Source of the DNA: Selaginella moellendorffii
Taxonomy: Eukaryota > Streptophyta > Lycopodiopsida > Selaginellales > Selaginellaceae
DNA length: 64,000 nt
Direction: 5' to 3'
Assembly: GCF_000143415.4 (NCBI RefSeq)
Contig: NW_003314262.1
Coordinates: forward strand, 1,415,960 to 1,479,959
A program made the position numbers and the translations under genes. Each line of letters begins with the position of its first letter. Positions within the stretch are counted from its first letter, which is position 1. A model generated the notes under the pieces. That model was given only the letters and a program-made list of their open reading frames with translations. It was not told the origin of the DNA and searched no databases. Of the stretch, positions 9,682 to 20,599 are shown piece by piece.

Positions 9682-11190
9682 CTTCCTCTTAAACCACGCA
9701 CAGTTTGTGCAGCTCTCCAATCACCAGAAGCAGGACAGTGGAAGGCTGCTATGTAGGAGGAGTATAACCCTTTGATACGTAACAACATTGGGAGTTTGTT
9801 TCTCTTCCACTAGGCAGGAAAATTGTCAGTACCAAGTGGATATTCAAGCACAAATTGGATGCTACTGGAGCAGTGACTCGACATGGAGCTCGCTTTGTAG
9901 CGAGAGGATTTAGTCAAGTACTTGGCGTGGATTTTTCTGAGACTTTTTCACCAGTGGCTAAAATGTCTTCTATACAAATTATTCTATGTCTTGCAGCATA
10001 TTGGGATCTGGAAGTCCATCAGCTTAATATCAAGACAGCGTTTTTAGAGAAGCAGCAGTCATCAAGCTCTCTCAAGCACATTATGTTGAAGAAATTTTGC
10101 ACAAGTTCAACATGCAAGATTGCAAGCCTGTGGCAATGCCAATGGATCCAGGTCTTGTGCTGTCTATTGAGCAAAGTCCCAACTCTGAGGAGGAGAAAAC
10201 AGTGATGGCAAGAGTTCCATATCGACAAGCAGTTGGATGCCTTATTTATCTAGCCATCAGTACCAGACCAGACTTGGGATTTGCATTTGGAGCAGTCTCA
10301 AGATTTCTTGAGAATCCAGGAGAAGTTCATTGATGCTTTATTTCGTTAAAGTGGGACTTTTCATTATCCCATTTATGGTGTGTGGCCACATGCCATTTTT
10401 ATAACAACAATAAAAAATTGAAGTTTTAACTTTATAATTTATAAATTAAAAACTTTTCATATGATTTTGTGTTATAATATTGTGAAATATAAAAAAATAA
10501 ATTAAAAAACTGATAGAAATATTAATAAATATTAATTAAGTACTAGGAAATGGCATGTGGACACATGCTAATTAATGTCCCACTTTACTGAATAAGTCCC
10601 ACTTTAACGAAATAAAGCATATTGGAGCATTGTTAAACGAATTTTCAAGTATTTGCGAGGAACAGTAGGATATCGACTGAGCTACAGAAGCATCAGCAGC
10701 GTGTCTAGCAGCAGTGGGAGCTCCAGGAGTATGCAACTTGTCAGCTTTACACAATCAGTTTGGGCTGGCGACAAGGATACAAGAAGATCAACTTCAGGAT
10801 ATCTTTTCTTCCTGGACGGTGGACTTGTCAGCTGGAGCAGCAAGTGACAAGCAATCACAGCACTTTCATCCAATGAGGCCGAATATATTGGTGCAACAAC
10901 AGCAGCTCAAGAAGCGAGGTGGCTTACAGATTTTCTGGAGCAGATTGGTGTTCCAGTGCAGCAGCCAGTGACTTTGTTTTGTGACAATCGAAGCACAATT
11001 GAGTTGTTGAAAAATCTGAAGTTCCATGGCAAACACTTTGAGATAAAGGTACATTTTATTCGAGAGCAGGTTCTAGCGAACAGAGTGCAGTTGAGCTATG
11101 TTTTGACGAAGCAGATGACAGCAGACATTATGACAAAAGGTTTGAGCAAAGACAAGTTTCAACAACATTGTGAAGGTATGCTACATGTTG
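9682..11190 (+). pseudogene. Copia RT/RNase H, deleted and interrupted
   Basis: The RT N-terminal part (9,855-10,040) contains the GARFVARGFSQ and FSPVAKMSSIQ segments typical of copia RT. At about 10,045 it jumps to the EKQQSSSSLKH stretch that lies ~340 bp further along in the minus copy, so the RT core is lost. A second in-frame TAG at 9,754-9,756 also replaces a CAG present in the paralogue at about 21,150. The MITE at 10,333-10,620 follows, then RNase H (10,653-11,190) with DNRSTIELLKNL and TKQMTADIMTKGL. Nonfunctional. Confidence 0.85.
10333..10620. mobile_element. 288-bp MITE with 23-bp TIRs and 4-bp TSD ATTG
   Basis: Perfect inverted ends at 10,333-10,355 and 10,598-10,620, starting ATGCTTTATTTCG. 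The 4 bp on both sides (10,329-10,332 and 10,621-10,624) are ATTG. The related copia copy at about 6,150 carries the uninterrupted sequence with a single ATTG, which proves the insertion and the TSD length. The TIRs differ at only two positions from those of the 12.6-kb element at 36,799-49,383. The MITE's right ~43 bp match that element's left end, and its left ~45 bp match its right end. Two copies of the family palindrome lie inside (10,375-10,396 and 10,550-10,570). It has no coding capacity and must be moved by a transposase supplied elsewhere. Confidence 0.93.
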
Positions 11191-11459
11191 ATATAGTTTA
11201 GTAAGTTGATGATTTTATTTGTTTATACTGTAACTATAATCTGTAAAGAACTTCATCTTGGTAATAGCAAAAACAAAAGAAGTGTGAACATTAAGATTTG
11301 AACCTGTGCTGGCAATATTAAATACTATTTTGGCACCAGAAGCATGTTGGTGGTAGAGTGCTCTATGGCAAGTTTTGCAAGTCATGGAGTGTAACAAGTG
11401 GCTTCAAATTTCGCAAATCACTTAGGAAGTAAACATTTTAAGAGTAGTGTGTAAGTGAT

Positions 11460-11800
11460 TAATTTTCCATTTTACTTTAGTCACTTATTGACCATTTGAA
11501 GGAGTCTCACTCATAACTTCTATAAGTTTTATTTCTGACTTAGGGACATATTAGCTTTGTAAATGGCATTTATGTCACTCAACTTTTACACTTGGTCCAA
11601 GTGTTCCATGTGTTTGATCCCATGACAAATACACAAAGGTACCACTGACATATCAATTTATTACACTAAAGCTATATCCATTTATTTTTCTCTCATTGGT
11701 AGTCCAAAACCATATATATCATAAACCCATCCCCTATGGATTGGGCCATCTGTCCATGAGTGGTCATCCTTTGACTACATCTTAGCACCCTTAGAATCTT
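11460..11800 (-). repeat. Family D LTR fragment
   Basis: Begins TGTAAGTGATTAATTTTCC and follows the first ~340 bp of the family D LTR (compare 23,591-23,940). Similarity ends near 11,800 at 'cttagcacccttagaat'. The 11,190-11,459 stretch before it shows nothing recognisable. Confidence 0.7.
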
Positions 11801-12362
11801 TATGATGGCAATAGAGCCAATATATGTTTAGTGGAACACCAATAATGAGGAATTCTTAGATCATGGTTTGGAGTTAGTGCAATGCAAGTTAGAATATAAG
11901 TTTAGGGAATTTTTGAGCCTTTAAAGTTATCAACTTATACCTATACTCAAGATTTAGACAAGAAAGCAGAAAGAATCTAAGACAATCTAGGCTTATGAGC
12001 CATATTATAGTGCAACTACAGCCTTCAGTTCATGATTGGCAACTATAGAATTATTTTTTAGGTGGGTTTAAGAAATCTTTATTCACTGGAAAATCAATTA
12101 CTTGCAACATTCTAAGATCAAGAGTTGGTGCTAAAGTTATACCACAATATTCCATCCCTACAATAGATTTGAACGGATGGGAAATAAAAGGATATTTGAA
12201 CAAAGATAAAGAATCTTATTGCTTCACTAACTCAAGAGCTTAAGTCTCAATTTACCAAAGTGGATCATTACATAGTGATTTTGGGAAAAACTTAGTGGAC
12301 AAATATATAAAAATTCCAAATCAAGCCAAAACTAAGATATGTTTTAAGTGCAAAAGGAGATA

Positions 12363-12551
12363 TGTAAGCTTCTCAAACTTTCCTAAAATGTCACTCAATC
12401 TAGTATTATTTAAAAATAAAAACACTTAACCTTAATTATCTTAACACCTTAACCAATTAAAAATGAAGTGTACTTTTATTCATAAGTCATTTCTTTTTAT
12501 ATTTAAACCTTAATGGATTGTCTCTTAAGTTGTTCTCTTTAGTTACTTACA
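12363..12551 (-). mobile_element. Solo LTR of the TRIM family, TSD AGATA/AAATA
   Basis: Starts TGTAAGCTTCTC and ends GTTACTTACA, matching the ~195-bp TRIM LTR at 27,719-27,914 with moderate divergence. Flanking 5-mers are AGATA (12,358-12,362) and AAATA (12,552-12,556), one mismatch apart. It splits the zinc-knuckle coding remnant. Confidence 0.75.
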
Positions 12552-13042
12552 AAATAATCATTGAGCTAGAAATTATCTACTAAATTAAAAAAGGTTTAGG
12601 AAATCACATAATAGCAACTAAGGAAAGAGATCATAAAAAAGTAGAGGCACAATTTTCTCAAAAGGAAGAAGAAAAAGATTCTCTTATATATGCAATATAC
12701 ACTTGTTAGCAACAAAAGAAGATGAACAAAAAAAAAGAAAGCTCTAGAAAATAATTAGGCAAATCAAGTTGTTCTAGCAAGCATCCAAAATTAGAGATAT
12801 AAGAGATGACCAAGTTTATAAAGGAATCTCTAATTTAATTTCAACTTAATTAAATTTAACAACTGATGAGGAAAGAACATTGAGGCTACTAGTAAAATAG
12901 ATAGATGAAGATAAGAGAGTAGATTGGAAGAGGCCCTAAGGGGAATAGAGTGGAATCTTTTCTCTTTTTAAAGATTAACTTCCAATGCATCCTTATGCAA
13001 TTGGTGAAATGATGAAATGAAATGATTATTTTCAAAAGAAAG

Positions 13043-13171
13043 GTTAAAGCTTTGTTAGATTTCAATGTGAATCAATCAATCTTGAACTATAAGGTGGTGA
13101 AAAAGCTCAAAATTAAGCAACTAATAGAGCTGTGGCCTTTTAAAATGATTGGAGCTAATGGTGACTTAACT
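13043..13171 (+). pseudogene. Retropepsin-like aspartic protease remnant
   Basis: About 42 codons ending in TAA. The pattern ALLDFNVNQSILNYKVVKKL followed by KMIGANG is that of the retroelement aspartic protease, which normally reads ALLDSGATHNFI and cuts Gag-Pol. The catalytic D-S/T-G triad has become D-F-N. The frame is closed on both sides. Identification rests on this short pattern and its place after a zinc-knuckle remnant. Confidence 0.45.
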
Positions 13172-13426
13172 TAATCAAGGATTTATTTAGAATCTTTTGA
13201 TTTAAGTAGGACTAATAGTGATTCTCTTCATAGTTATGGTTAACCATTAGGACTATTATTTTCTCCTATTCAATCTAGAAGCTTATCTCATACTACATGG
13301 ATATCTAAAGCCTCATAAGAAGGTATTTTGTTTCTTCAATCATGAAGGAAAGAAGTTAAAATTTTAGTGATTTATAATTATCATGGTAAGAGGCTGGTAT
13401 TGCTAAACCCTTTATCAATCCCTTTT

Positions 13427-15065
13427 TGTAAACTCATGAATTTAAACTTTTTAGAAGGTTACCCAACTCGATACTATTCAAACCCAATGATGTTTAACCC
13501 CAAATATCCTAAGACTCATAACCGATTAGCAAAAAAGGTGCACTTTTGTTTATAACCCCTTTCCCTTCATATTTGAACCCCATAGTTTGTTTCTCAAATC
13601 ATTCTCTTTGATTACTTATAATTTACCATACCTCTTTGCAAGTTCACACCCTTGTGAATTGTAGCGCATGTGGTTTTCACCCTTTATCTTATAATGATTT
13701 AGCATAGGATAACCACAAAGTAGAACTTAAACCCTTCATGTGCCACATGTCATATGCCATGTGTCAAAGGACAGTGGTGTGAAACCTAAGTTTTAAGGCC
13801 TTGAGCCACTGAATGAAAGAATAGAGCCAAACTCCTAAGCACAGAGCCAAGGAGTGATGGAACTGGAGCACAGAGCAATTTTCGAGCATATAGCCCAAGG
13901 AGCAAAAGGACAGGAGCACGGAGTGACTTAGAACAATCCTAGAACATCTAACATCCCAATGCTAAAATCAACACGCAAAACAAAGCTAAACAGAGTTTGG
14001 TGCTATTTCAACATACATATGGCTTAACATGATGTTATGGATACTCCACCAACTAACACACTATGGAACTTAGATGCAAAACAAAGATAGGCATGCAAGT
14101 GGGAGCTAAACTATGCATCAAGTTGGAACCCCCTATATCCCTCACCTCGTGAGGAACACACACTTTGGGATTTCACCCCAAGCTTCCCTTAGTTCTAGGA
14201 GTTAGTCTCTAGGACAAGCTTGAAACTTACTAAATATGGAATGTCCCTAGATTGTGAATTTAAACATGGGATGAACACCATTGTGTTTAGAATAATCTCT
14301 TCATTCCGTAGACATGCCAAATGAGCAAATCTGGACACTTTCCATAGTTAACATTTGGGACCATAATGAGACTAACACAAAGGGCATAATAATGAAAGTG
14401 TTTGGCAGACATGGTAAGTTATCATCCAGTGATATTGAGGGACTAATTTTAATACACAAGGGTTTTTGTCAAACCAATGCAAGACAAAGTAAAAGAGAAC
14501 TAACAAGCCAAGCCGAGTATACTCAGCTAAATAGACATTTAGGAATTCCTTCTTTATGCTTATCTGGCCAAGTATAAATGCTAAGCCCAATTTACTAACA
14601 CTTGAACAAAAGGGACTAATAAAGGGTCCAACAATACTAACCTCTTGCTATCGTGATAGTAAGGAAAGAATATATAAAAAGGCTAGTCAACAGGTAATTT
14701 TCGATATCCACAATCACATTTGCAACATGAATAAAAGCTAAGAGCTATAACTCTCCTGAGAGTCTATTCTTTTGACACCATACCCCTCAGGTTGAGCCCA
14801 ACTAAAGGCAAACTAGACCTACCAGATGTCAATCTCAACATGTGGTTTGATTCTCTTAGCCATTTAACAGAGTTGGACTTGAGACCCCTCTTTGATACCA
14901 AATGTAAGCTCTTGAATTTAAACTTGCCAAATGTCAATCTCAATATATGGTTTGATTCCCCTAGCCAACTAACAAAGTCACATTTGAGACCCCCTTTGAT
15001 ACCAAATGTACACTCATGAATTTAGACTTATTGGGAGGTCACGATATCTTACCTTGTCCGCTAAG
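13427..15065 (-). mobile_element. TRIM element, split by a family B solo LTR and truncated
   Basis: The left LTR (13,427 to about 13,625, TGTAAACTCATG...) and a short internal region resemble the complete TRIM at 27,180-27,914. A 1,068-bp solo LTR sits in the internal region at 13,660-14,727. The internal part resumes at 14,728 and reaches a second LTR near 14,912 (minus-strand order LTR end, then a PBS-like 'ttggtatcaaag' at about 14,900-14,911). This part carries an extra partial duplication (a second copy of the same junction near 15,000-15,010). The right end is cut off by the family B LTR at about 15,066. Confidence 0.7.
13660..14727 (-). mobile_element. Solo LTR, family B, TSD TGAAT
   Basis: Starts TGTAGCGCATGTGG and ends TTTGCAACA on the plus strand. 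The flanks 13,655-13,659 and 14,728-14,732 are both TGAAT. Other copies at 15,066-15,724, 29,700-30,820 and 51,757-52,675 are followed by an initiator-Met-like primer-binding site, which sets the orientation (minus here). This copy contains the intact 'aggagttagtctct' site that the 12.6-kb DNA transposon occupies in the copy at 36.8/49.4 kb. No coding capacity. Confidence 0.88.
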
Positions 15066-15724
15066 ACACCTTTGCTATCATGTCCCATATGTTGATTCCA
15101 TGTGGTCTTATTAACTATTTATGGAAAGTGTTTAGATTTATTAATGAGGCATATTTATGGAATGTAGAAATTGTCATAAACATAATAGTGTTATTCCTGT
15201 ATCCAAATCCAATCTAATGTCATTCCATATTTAGTAAGTTTTTGTGATTATCCCATAGTGAGTAGGTTGGGTATAACTAAGGTATATTTTAACTTTCTGC
15301 TTGAGTGATTGTCTTTATTCTGCATTTGGTTTAGGTTTAAGCCTAAGTTCCATACTATATTAGCTAGTGGAGTACCCATATCCTTATATTAGGCCATTGG
15401 TGTGTTAAAATAGTACTAAACTCTATTTGGCTCTATTTTGAGTGTTGGTTTTAATATTGAGATGCTATATGCTTTAAGACTATTCTTATATTGCTTTATG
15501 CTTATATCCCTTTACTTCTTGGGCTTATGCTTGAGAATTATTTTGTGCTCTGTTTTCTTTGCTCCTTAGCTCTGTGCTTAGAAGTTTAGCTTTGTCCCTT
15601 CATTTAGTGGTTTAAGGCTCTGAAATTTAAGTTTTGGTATATGGCATGTGAAGGGTTTAGGTTCCACTTCATGGTTATTCTATAAAACACCATAGAATAA
15701 AGGGTGAAAACTACCTATGCTACA
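15066..15724 (+). repeat. Family B LTR, 5'-truncated, adjoining a PBS
   Basis: Inverse orientation to 13,660-14,727. It covers the part from the 'tttatggaaagtg' block to the terminal GCTACA at 15,724, where a primer-binding site follows directly. It is therefore a 5' LTR on the plus strand whose start was lost at the junction with the TRIM near 15,066. Confidence 0.75.
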
Positions 15725-15726
15725 TT

Positions 15727-15738
15727 TGGTATCAGAGG
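15727..15738 (+). other. Primer-binding site, initiator-Met tRNA type
   Basis: TGGTATCAGAGG, two bases after the LTR end, matching the canonical plant initiator-Met PBS TGGTATCAGAGC at 11 of 12 positions. Confidence 0.8.
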
Positions 15739-16550
15739 ATGAATCTCAACAAGTACTATCTAATGAAATTGGGCAATTAATTTTATTGTATACGTAGAGA
15801 TAAAAATGATGATTTGAGTGGGTATAGGTTTGGGTGCTATAACTTCACATTCATTCATTAAGATGGATTAAAAACATATCATTTGTATAAGTTTGTGCTT
15901 GGGCTCGTGAATGAAACATATTAGCAACTTATAGTTACACTTTGAGTTGGTAGGATTAATGTTAGTCTATTGATGGTTATTACGAGTGTTCCAAGTTACT
16001 ATGGGTAAAAACAAACCTTCCTTAGGTTTGCAAAGAGTGGTGAATAGGCTGATCTATAGCTATTTAGCATGGCACTAATGGATCCTTCTTAAGTATGATT
16101 ATACGTGGATCAATCAAGATTACAAAGATTAGTTTATTGATTTAAGTAATCGTTGCTATATTCTCTCATAAAATTTTTTTAGATTGGATTGAAAACAATG
16201 CAAACACAATCTTGAAGTTTAGTCAAGTTAAATCTAAATAAAAAGTCATCAAGGACGAAAGATCAAACATGTAAATCATTTTTTTCTTCTTGGAAAGATG
16301 ATTTGCAATGAGGTGTGAATTCATTACTTGTGTTCACGTTATACAATCAAAAGTCCTTACCTTGATGCATATTGTTTATGATAGTTTTACAAGTAGTAAA
16401 TCGTGGGATGGATAATGGTGGAGTGTTAAACCATTTTATATAGACTTGCTATTGAAGACTTGGGTTATAATGTTTAATTCTTTTCCAAAGAATTTTGCTA
16501 TTGCTCCTTGAGTAGCTTGGTGTTGAATTAATTTTGAAATTGGTTGAAAA
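15739..16550 (+). other. Non-coding region after a family B LTR and PBS
   Basis: Presumably the leader of a family B element. AT-rich, without a long open frame or recognisable motif. The tandemly duplicated lectin region starts near 16,551. Confidence 0.5.
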
Positions 16551-17866
16551 TAAAATCACCTTTAGACTGGTAGGAATTTAACTAGGGTAGTACATACATT
16601 GAAATTTGGGGCTTAAAAACTACATTTGTGCTCTATCTCTGTTCAACAGGTTGAGATGTTCACATGATGATGATCAAGTGCATGGATTTTAGTCCAGCCT
16701 GCATTAGGATTTTAACCACCAAATGAAAATTGCATATGTCATCAGGTTTTGCTTCTAAGTGTCTCTTTTTTATTGGCTGCAATGATATATATTGAGCTTT
16801 CACTTAGTATGGCGACCAAACACTAGTACTACCATACTATACTCACAACAGAGGGAATTTCATGAGGGGGCAAGCTAGTTGGTCTGAGTTCACCCTGGAC
16901 AGCCTCACTTGCCCCTTTGAAATTTTCCATGCCATGTGTCAACCGAGTCAGAGTCCATGCTCTACCCAATGCCCAAGTCCAAGCTCAAGTCTGACCTGCA
17001 GTCCAAGATCACTAAAACCGAGCCCGAGGACATGGAGACAGTAAACTTGGAGTCTGAGTCTTATCTCATGTCTGAGACTAAGCCCAAGCCAAAGCACAAG
17101 TCTAAGTTCCAATCCCAGCACTTTTTGAGACAACTTTCACCCACGACCTTGCTGGAGTCAGAGCCCTATGCCTGGAGGTAGTCATATCTTTTGCTTGCAA
17201 AGATTTTTTATTTCTACTTCTGTGTAGAAAAAAACCGAAGTGGAGCAGCCTGAGTCGGAGTTGTAAGTCCAAGACTACAAATGTGAGCACATTCAGGTTG
17301 ACCCTTTAGGAAATGGACATTGTACCTTGACAAACTTGTTCACGTTACTTCACTTTTGGACCATCTCGGAAACTGAATTCTTTGTCAAGACTCGCAGACA
17401 AGAAGCATGGGAAATCCCTCAGCATGTCGCGTCCAAGCATTTGGTGGTACTCAAGACTGAGCAGGAGAGCAATGGCTCGCATGGTGTGTGGTTGTTCAGT
17501 GACCGTTTGTGGGCTGCTTATTTGGACCTTGTTGATTTGCTGATCTGTTGTCATTGGGTTCATTTAGTATACAACGTTGTTGTCACTCTAAAGAAACACA
17601 CTAAACAGATATCCCGCTGGATTAAGTCAAATCCCACTGCAATACTCACTGAATTACTAGCTTAGGGAATCACTCTCTTCTACTCGGCTGTACACACATT
17701 TCAATCGAATTGATGATAGCAAGCCATATGTACCTGCAAGCCTCTCACTCGAGGTATTGCACACTACATGTACGCGTAATTTTATTTATACTGTGATGAT
17801 TAATTCCATTTATTTATGAATCCATGGGCTGCAGAAAACCTCGTCCATGATTCAAGAGCAAGCATT

Positions 17867-18310
17867 TTACTTCTGCTGGTGGAGGAACTTGATAAGTGAA
17901 TCGCTGGTATTGGTGTGCCAGACAGGAACATCCTTGCTTGAGTAGAGCACCATGTCGCCATCATTCTCAACCACCAGCTTGTAGATGTCCTCTGGAAAAT
18001 GCCCAGGGCTGGTGTACACAGCTTCCCCAAACTTGCTGCGAACAACCAACTGGCCATTTGGGGTCACAAGGCAGTCGAAGCCCTTGTGCCAAGACCCCGA
18101 AGCCCAGAGGCAGTGAGCAGAATCAGGCTTAGCCGATGGATACAAACACATATTGCCATCTCCTTGCATACAAACAAAACAGGCACCATTGTTGGAAGTG
18201 AGGCTCTTGTCTGTGCCAAGCACCTAGTTTGACAAAGAATGAATCAGTATGTTTCTTGGAGAAGGAAATTTACGAACCTGGCCGCAGTAGAGAGTGTTCG
18301 TGTTTGCCAT
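17867..18310 (-). CDS. GNA-type (bulb-type) mannose-binding lectin, copy 1, intact
   Basis: Two exons on the minus strand: 18,310-18,278 (11 codons starting MANTNTLYCGQ) and 18,223-17,867, separated by a 54-nt GT-AG intron (18,277-18,224). The product is 129 aa, about the length of a single bulb-lectin domain. Three beta-prism II repeats are visible: Q31-GDGNMCL-Y39 near the consensus QxDxNxVxY, VTPNGQLVV near residue 64, and E97-NDGDMVL-Y105 followed by VWHTNT. The first site is nearly complete (V replaced by C); the others have lost key residues, so sugar binding may be weak. There is no signal peptide, which suggests a nucleocytoplasmic lectin. The start is supported by the short first exon, the TATA box ~75 bp upstream and the parallel structure in copy 2. 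Confidence 0.87.
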
Positions 18311-18383
18311 CTTCCTCAATTCAGAATGCAGGTGTTAAACTTGTGTATATGAGAAGACGATGTGTATATCACCATATGCAGTT

Positions 18384-18392
18384 CTTTTTATA
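18384..18392 (-). promoter_or_regulatory. TATA box of lectin copy 1
   Basis: TATAAAAAG on the minus strand, about 75 bp before the ATG at 18,310. The surrounding sequence is conserved in copy 2, though the spacing there is shorter. Confidence 0.55.
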
Positions 18393-19753
18393 GGAGTGAG
18401 AACACAAAATCCACCTTCTCTTGGCTTTGAGATATACACGTTTTTCTTGGGAGTCTGACTTCTTCAGTTCCTTGAACTGGCTTGTGAATTCGTGGAAGAG
18501 GCGAACTGTAGCAATTGCGTCTGAAATAAATAGTTGGCAGAATCCAGAACTAGCTGCCACAAACTTCGTCTACAAATCCTTTTCATATTTTCACCTTTAG
18601 ACTGGCAGGAATTTACATGCTGTGAACAAGTTCATGTGGACGTGAAGCAACATCGAAATTTAGTTAGGGTGGGGCTTAAAAACTGTTCTTTTTCTCTGTC
18701 TCAGGTTGAGATGTTCACATGATGATGATCAGGTGCAAGGATCTTAATCCAGCCTGCATTAGGATTTGATTGAAGCTCCACCACTAACAGAAAATAGCAT
18801 ATGTCATCTCTAAGAGTCGCTTTTTTTGGCTGCAATGATATATATATTGAGCTTTCACTTAGTATGGAAACCAAACACTAATACCACCATGGTATACTCA
18901 CGACAGGGAATTTCATGAGGGGGCAAGCTAGTCGGTCTGAGTTCACCCTGGACAGCCTGGCTTTGCCCAATTTTCCATGCCACGTGTCAACTGAGTCAGA
19001 GTCCATAAGTCTGACCTAGAGTCCATAAGACTAAGTCTGGGGATGTGGAGACAGTAAAGTCGGCGTTTGAGTCTTATCTCATGTCTGAGACCAAGCCCAA
19101 GCCCAAGCCCAAGCTTGAGTCTGAGTTCCAATCTCAACACCCAAGGTTTACTATACTTCCAGCACTTTTTGAGACAACATCCTTGCTGGAGTCCGAGCCC
19201 TATGCCTGGAGCATCCCGAGTCTGAGTTGTAAGTTCAAGACTTAAAATGTGAGCACATTCAGGTAGCCCTTGAGGCAATGAAACATTGTACCTTGACAAA
19301 ACTTACTTCACTTTTGGACCATCTCGGAATCTGAATTCCAGGTCAAGACTCGCTGACAAAAAGCATGGGAAATCCCTCAGCATGTCGCGTCCAAGCATTT
19401 GGTGGTACTCAAGACTGGGCAGGAGAGCAATGGGCTCGCATGGTGTGTGGTTGTTCAGTGACCGTTTGTGCTTATTTAAACCTTGTTGATTTGCTGATCC
19501 GTTATCATTAGGTTGATTTGGATGTTAATGTTGTCTACAACGTTGCTGTCACTCTAAAGAAACACTCTGGATTAAGTCAAATCCCACACCCATTTCAATA
19601 GAATCAGTGATAGCAAGCCATATGTACCTGCAAGTCTCTCACTTGAAGTATTGCACACTACATGTATGTGTAATTTATTTATACTTTGATGATAAGCATC
19701 ACTAATTCCATTTATTTATGAATCGATGGGCCGCAGAAAACTTCGTCCATGAT

Positions 19754-20212
19754 TCAAGAGCAAGCATTTACTTCTGCTGGTGGAGGAACTTGATAAGTGA
19801 ATCGCTGGTATTGGTGTGCCAGACAGGAACATCCTTGCTTGAGTAGAGCACCATTGTCGCCATCATTCTCAACCACCAGCTTGTAGATGTCCTCTGGAAA
19901 ATGCCCAGGGCTGGTGTACACAGCTTCCCCAGACTTGCTGCGAACAACCAACTGGCCATTTGGGGTCACAAGGCAGTCGAAGCCCTTGTGCCAAGACCCC
20001 GAAGCCCAGAGGCAGTGAGCAGAATCAGCCTTAGCCGATGGATACAAACACATATTGCCATTTCCTTGCATACAAACAAAACAGGCACCATTGTTGGCAG
20101 TGAGGCTCTTGTCTGTGCCAAGCACCTAGTTTGACAAAGAATGAATCAGTATGTTTCTTGGAAAAGGAAATTTACGAACCTGGCCGTAGTAGAGAGTGTT
20201 CGTGTTTGCCAT
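19754..20212 (-). pseudogene. GNA-type lectin, copy 2, frameshifted
   Basis: Same two-exon structure as copy 1: exon 1 at 20,212-20,180 (MANTNTLYYGQ, with Tyr in place of Cys 9), 54-nt intron 20,179-20,126, exon 2 from 20,125. One extra T in 'ccattgtcgc' (19,854-19,855, against 'ccatgtcgcc' in copy 1) shifts the frame inside the third lectin repeat. The last motif and C-terminus are replaced by an unrelated tail ending at 19,754. In the other frame the original ending (VPVWHTNTSDSLIKFLHQQK) is still readable to 19,768. The product would lack the third beta-prism strand set and is probably unstable. A sequencing error at this one base is the alternative. Confidence 0.8.
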
Positions 20213-20263
20213 CTTCCTCAATTCAGAATGCGGGTGTTAAACTTGTGTATATGATATGCAGTT

Positions 20264-20272
20264 CTTTTTATA
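20264..20272 (-). promoter_or_regulatory. TATA box of lectin copy 2
   Basis: TATAAAAAG, same context as at 18,384-18,392, about 52 bp before the ATG at 20,212. Confidence 0.5.
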
Positions 20273-20599
20273 GGAGTACGGATCTCCACTGTAGAATTAA
20301 GTTCTTACTTAGTATCGCCAGTACCACGATGCTATACTCACACAGGGGAAATTCCGGTTCTCTCACATTGACAACACTCTGGCTCTTGGATATCTGAGCA
20401 AGCCGCGTGAGACCTCTGGAAACCTCACCCATTGGGAGGATTTTATGCTGAAGAGATCGGTGATACTCATGTTCTTCTAGTGATCACCCAATCCCCTTAA
20501 AATACTCTCCAATGGCCCAAAGCCAATGCTAGGATCATTGCTCATCTGGGCTGGATTTATCTCAAGTCTTGCATACATGACCTCCAAGCTTTCGAGACA

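Larger units (their letters stand above)
6794..11190 (+). mobile_element. Ty1/copia retrotransposon, plus-strand copy, defective
   Basis: The order is LTR remnant (6,794-6,876), gag (7,010-7,868), protease and integrase (7,852-9,681), RT (9,682-10,332) and RNase H (10,621-11,190). The RT is internally deleted near 10,045: sequence corresponding to roughly 6,440-6,780 of the minus copy is missing. A MITE interrupts the RT/RNase H region. No 3' LTR follows; similarity is lost near 11,190. The copy is therefore dead, but its integrase frame is still long and open. Confidence 0.85.
11801..13426 (+). mobile_element. Decayed LTR-retrotransposon gag/protease region
   Basis: AT-rich, frame-broken sequence. 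Around 12,333-12,362 a frame reads ICFKCKRRY, the start of a retroviral-type zinc knuckle, exactly where a TRIM solo LTR has inserted. Further on is a retropepsin-like segment (13,043-13,171). The order (knuckle, then protease) is that of a plus-strand Ty3/gypsy element. No RT or integrase is present before the next element begins at 13,427. Confidence 0.5.
16551..20290. repeat. Tandem duplication of ~2 kb carrying two lectin genes
   Basis: Unit 1 is about 16,551-18,590 and unit 2 about 18,590-20,290. Matching landmarks are 'gagatgttcacatgatgatg' at about 16,651 and 18,710, 'gagggggcaagctag' at about 16,864 and 18,917, 'catgtcgcgtccaag' at about 17,423 and 19,381, and the lectin exons at 17,867-18,310 and 19,768-20,212. 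Small insertions and deletions make the offset vary from about 1.9 to 2.06 kb. The 5' half of each unit (up to ~17,700 and ~19,650) contains 'gagtctgagtc' low-complexity sequence and an open stretch at 17,327-17,665 that is broken in unit 2; I do not support a gene there. Confidence 0.85.

Noticed and set aside
17327-17665. 112-codon open frame in lectin unit 1
   Set aside because: The corresponding sequence in unit 2 is frame-broken, no family is recognised and composition is not clearly coding.
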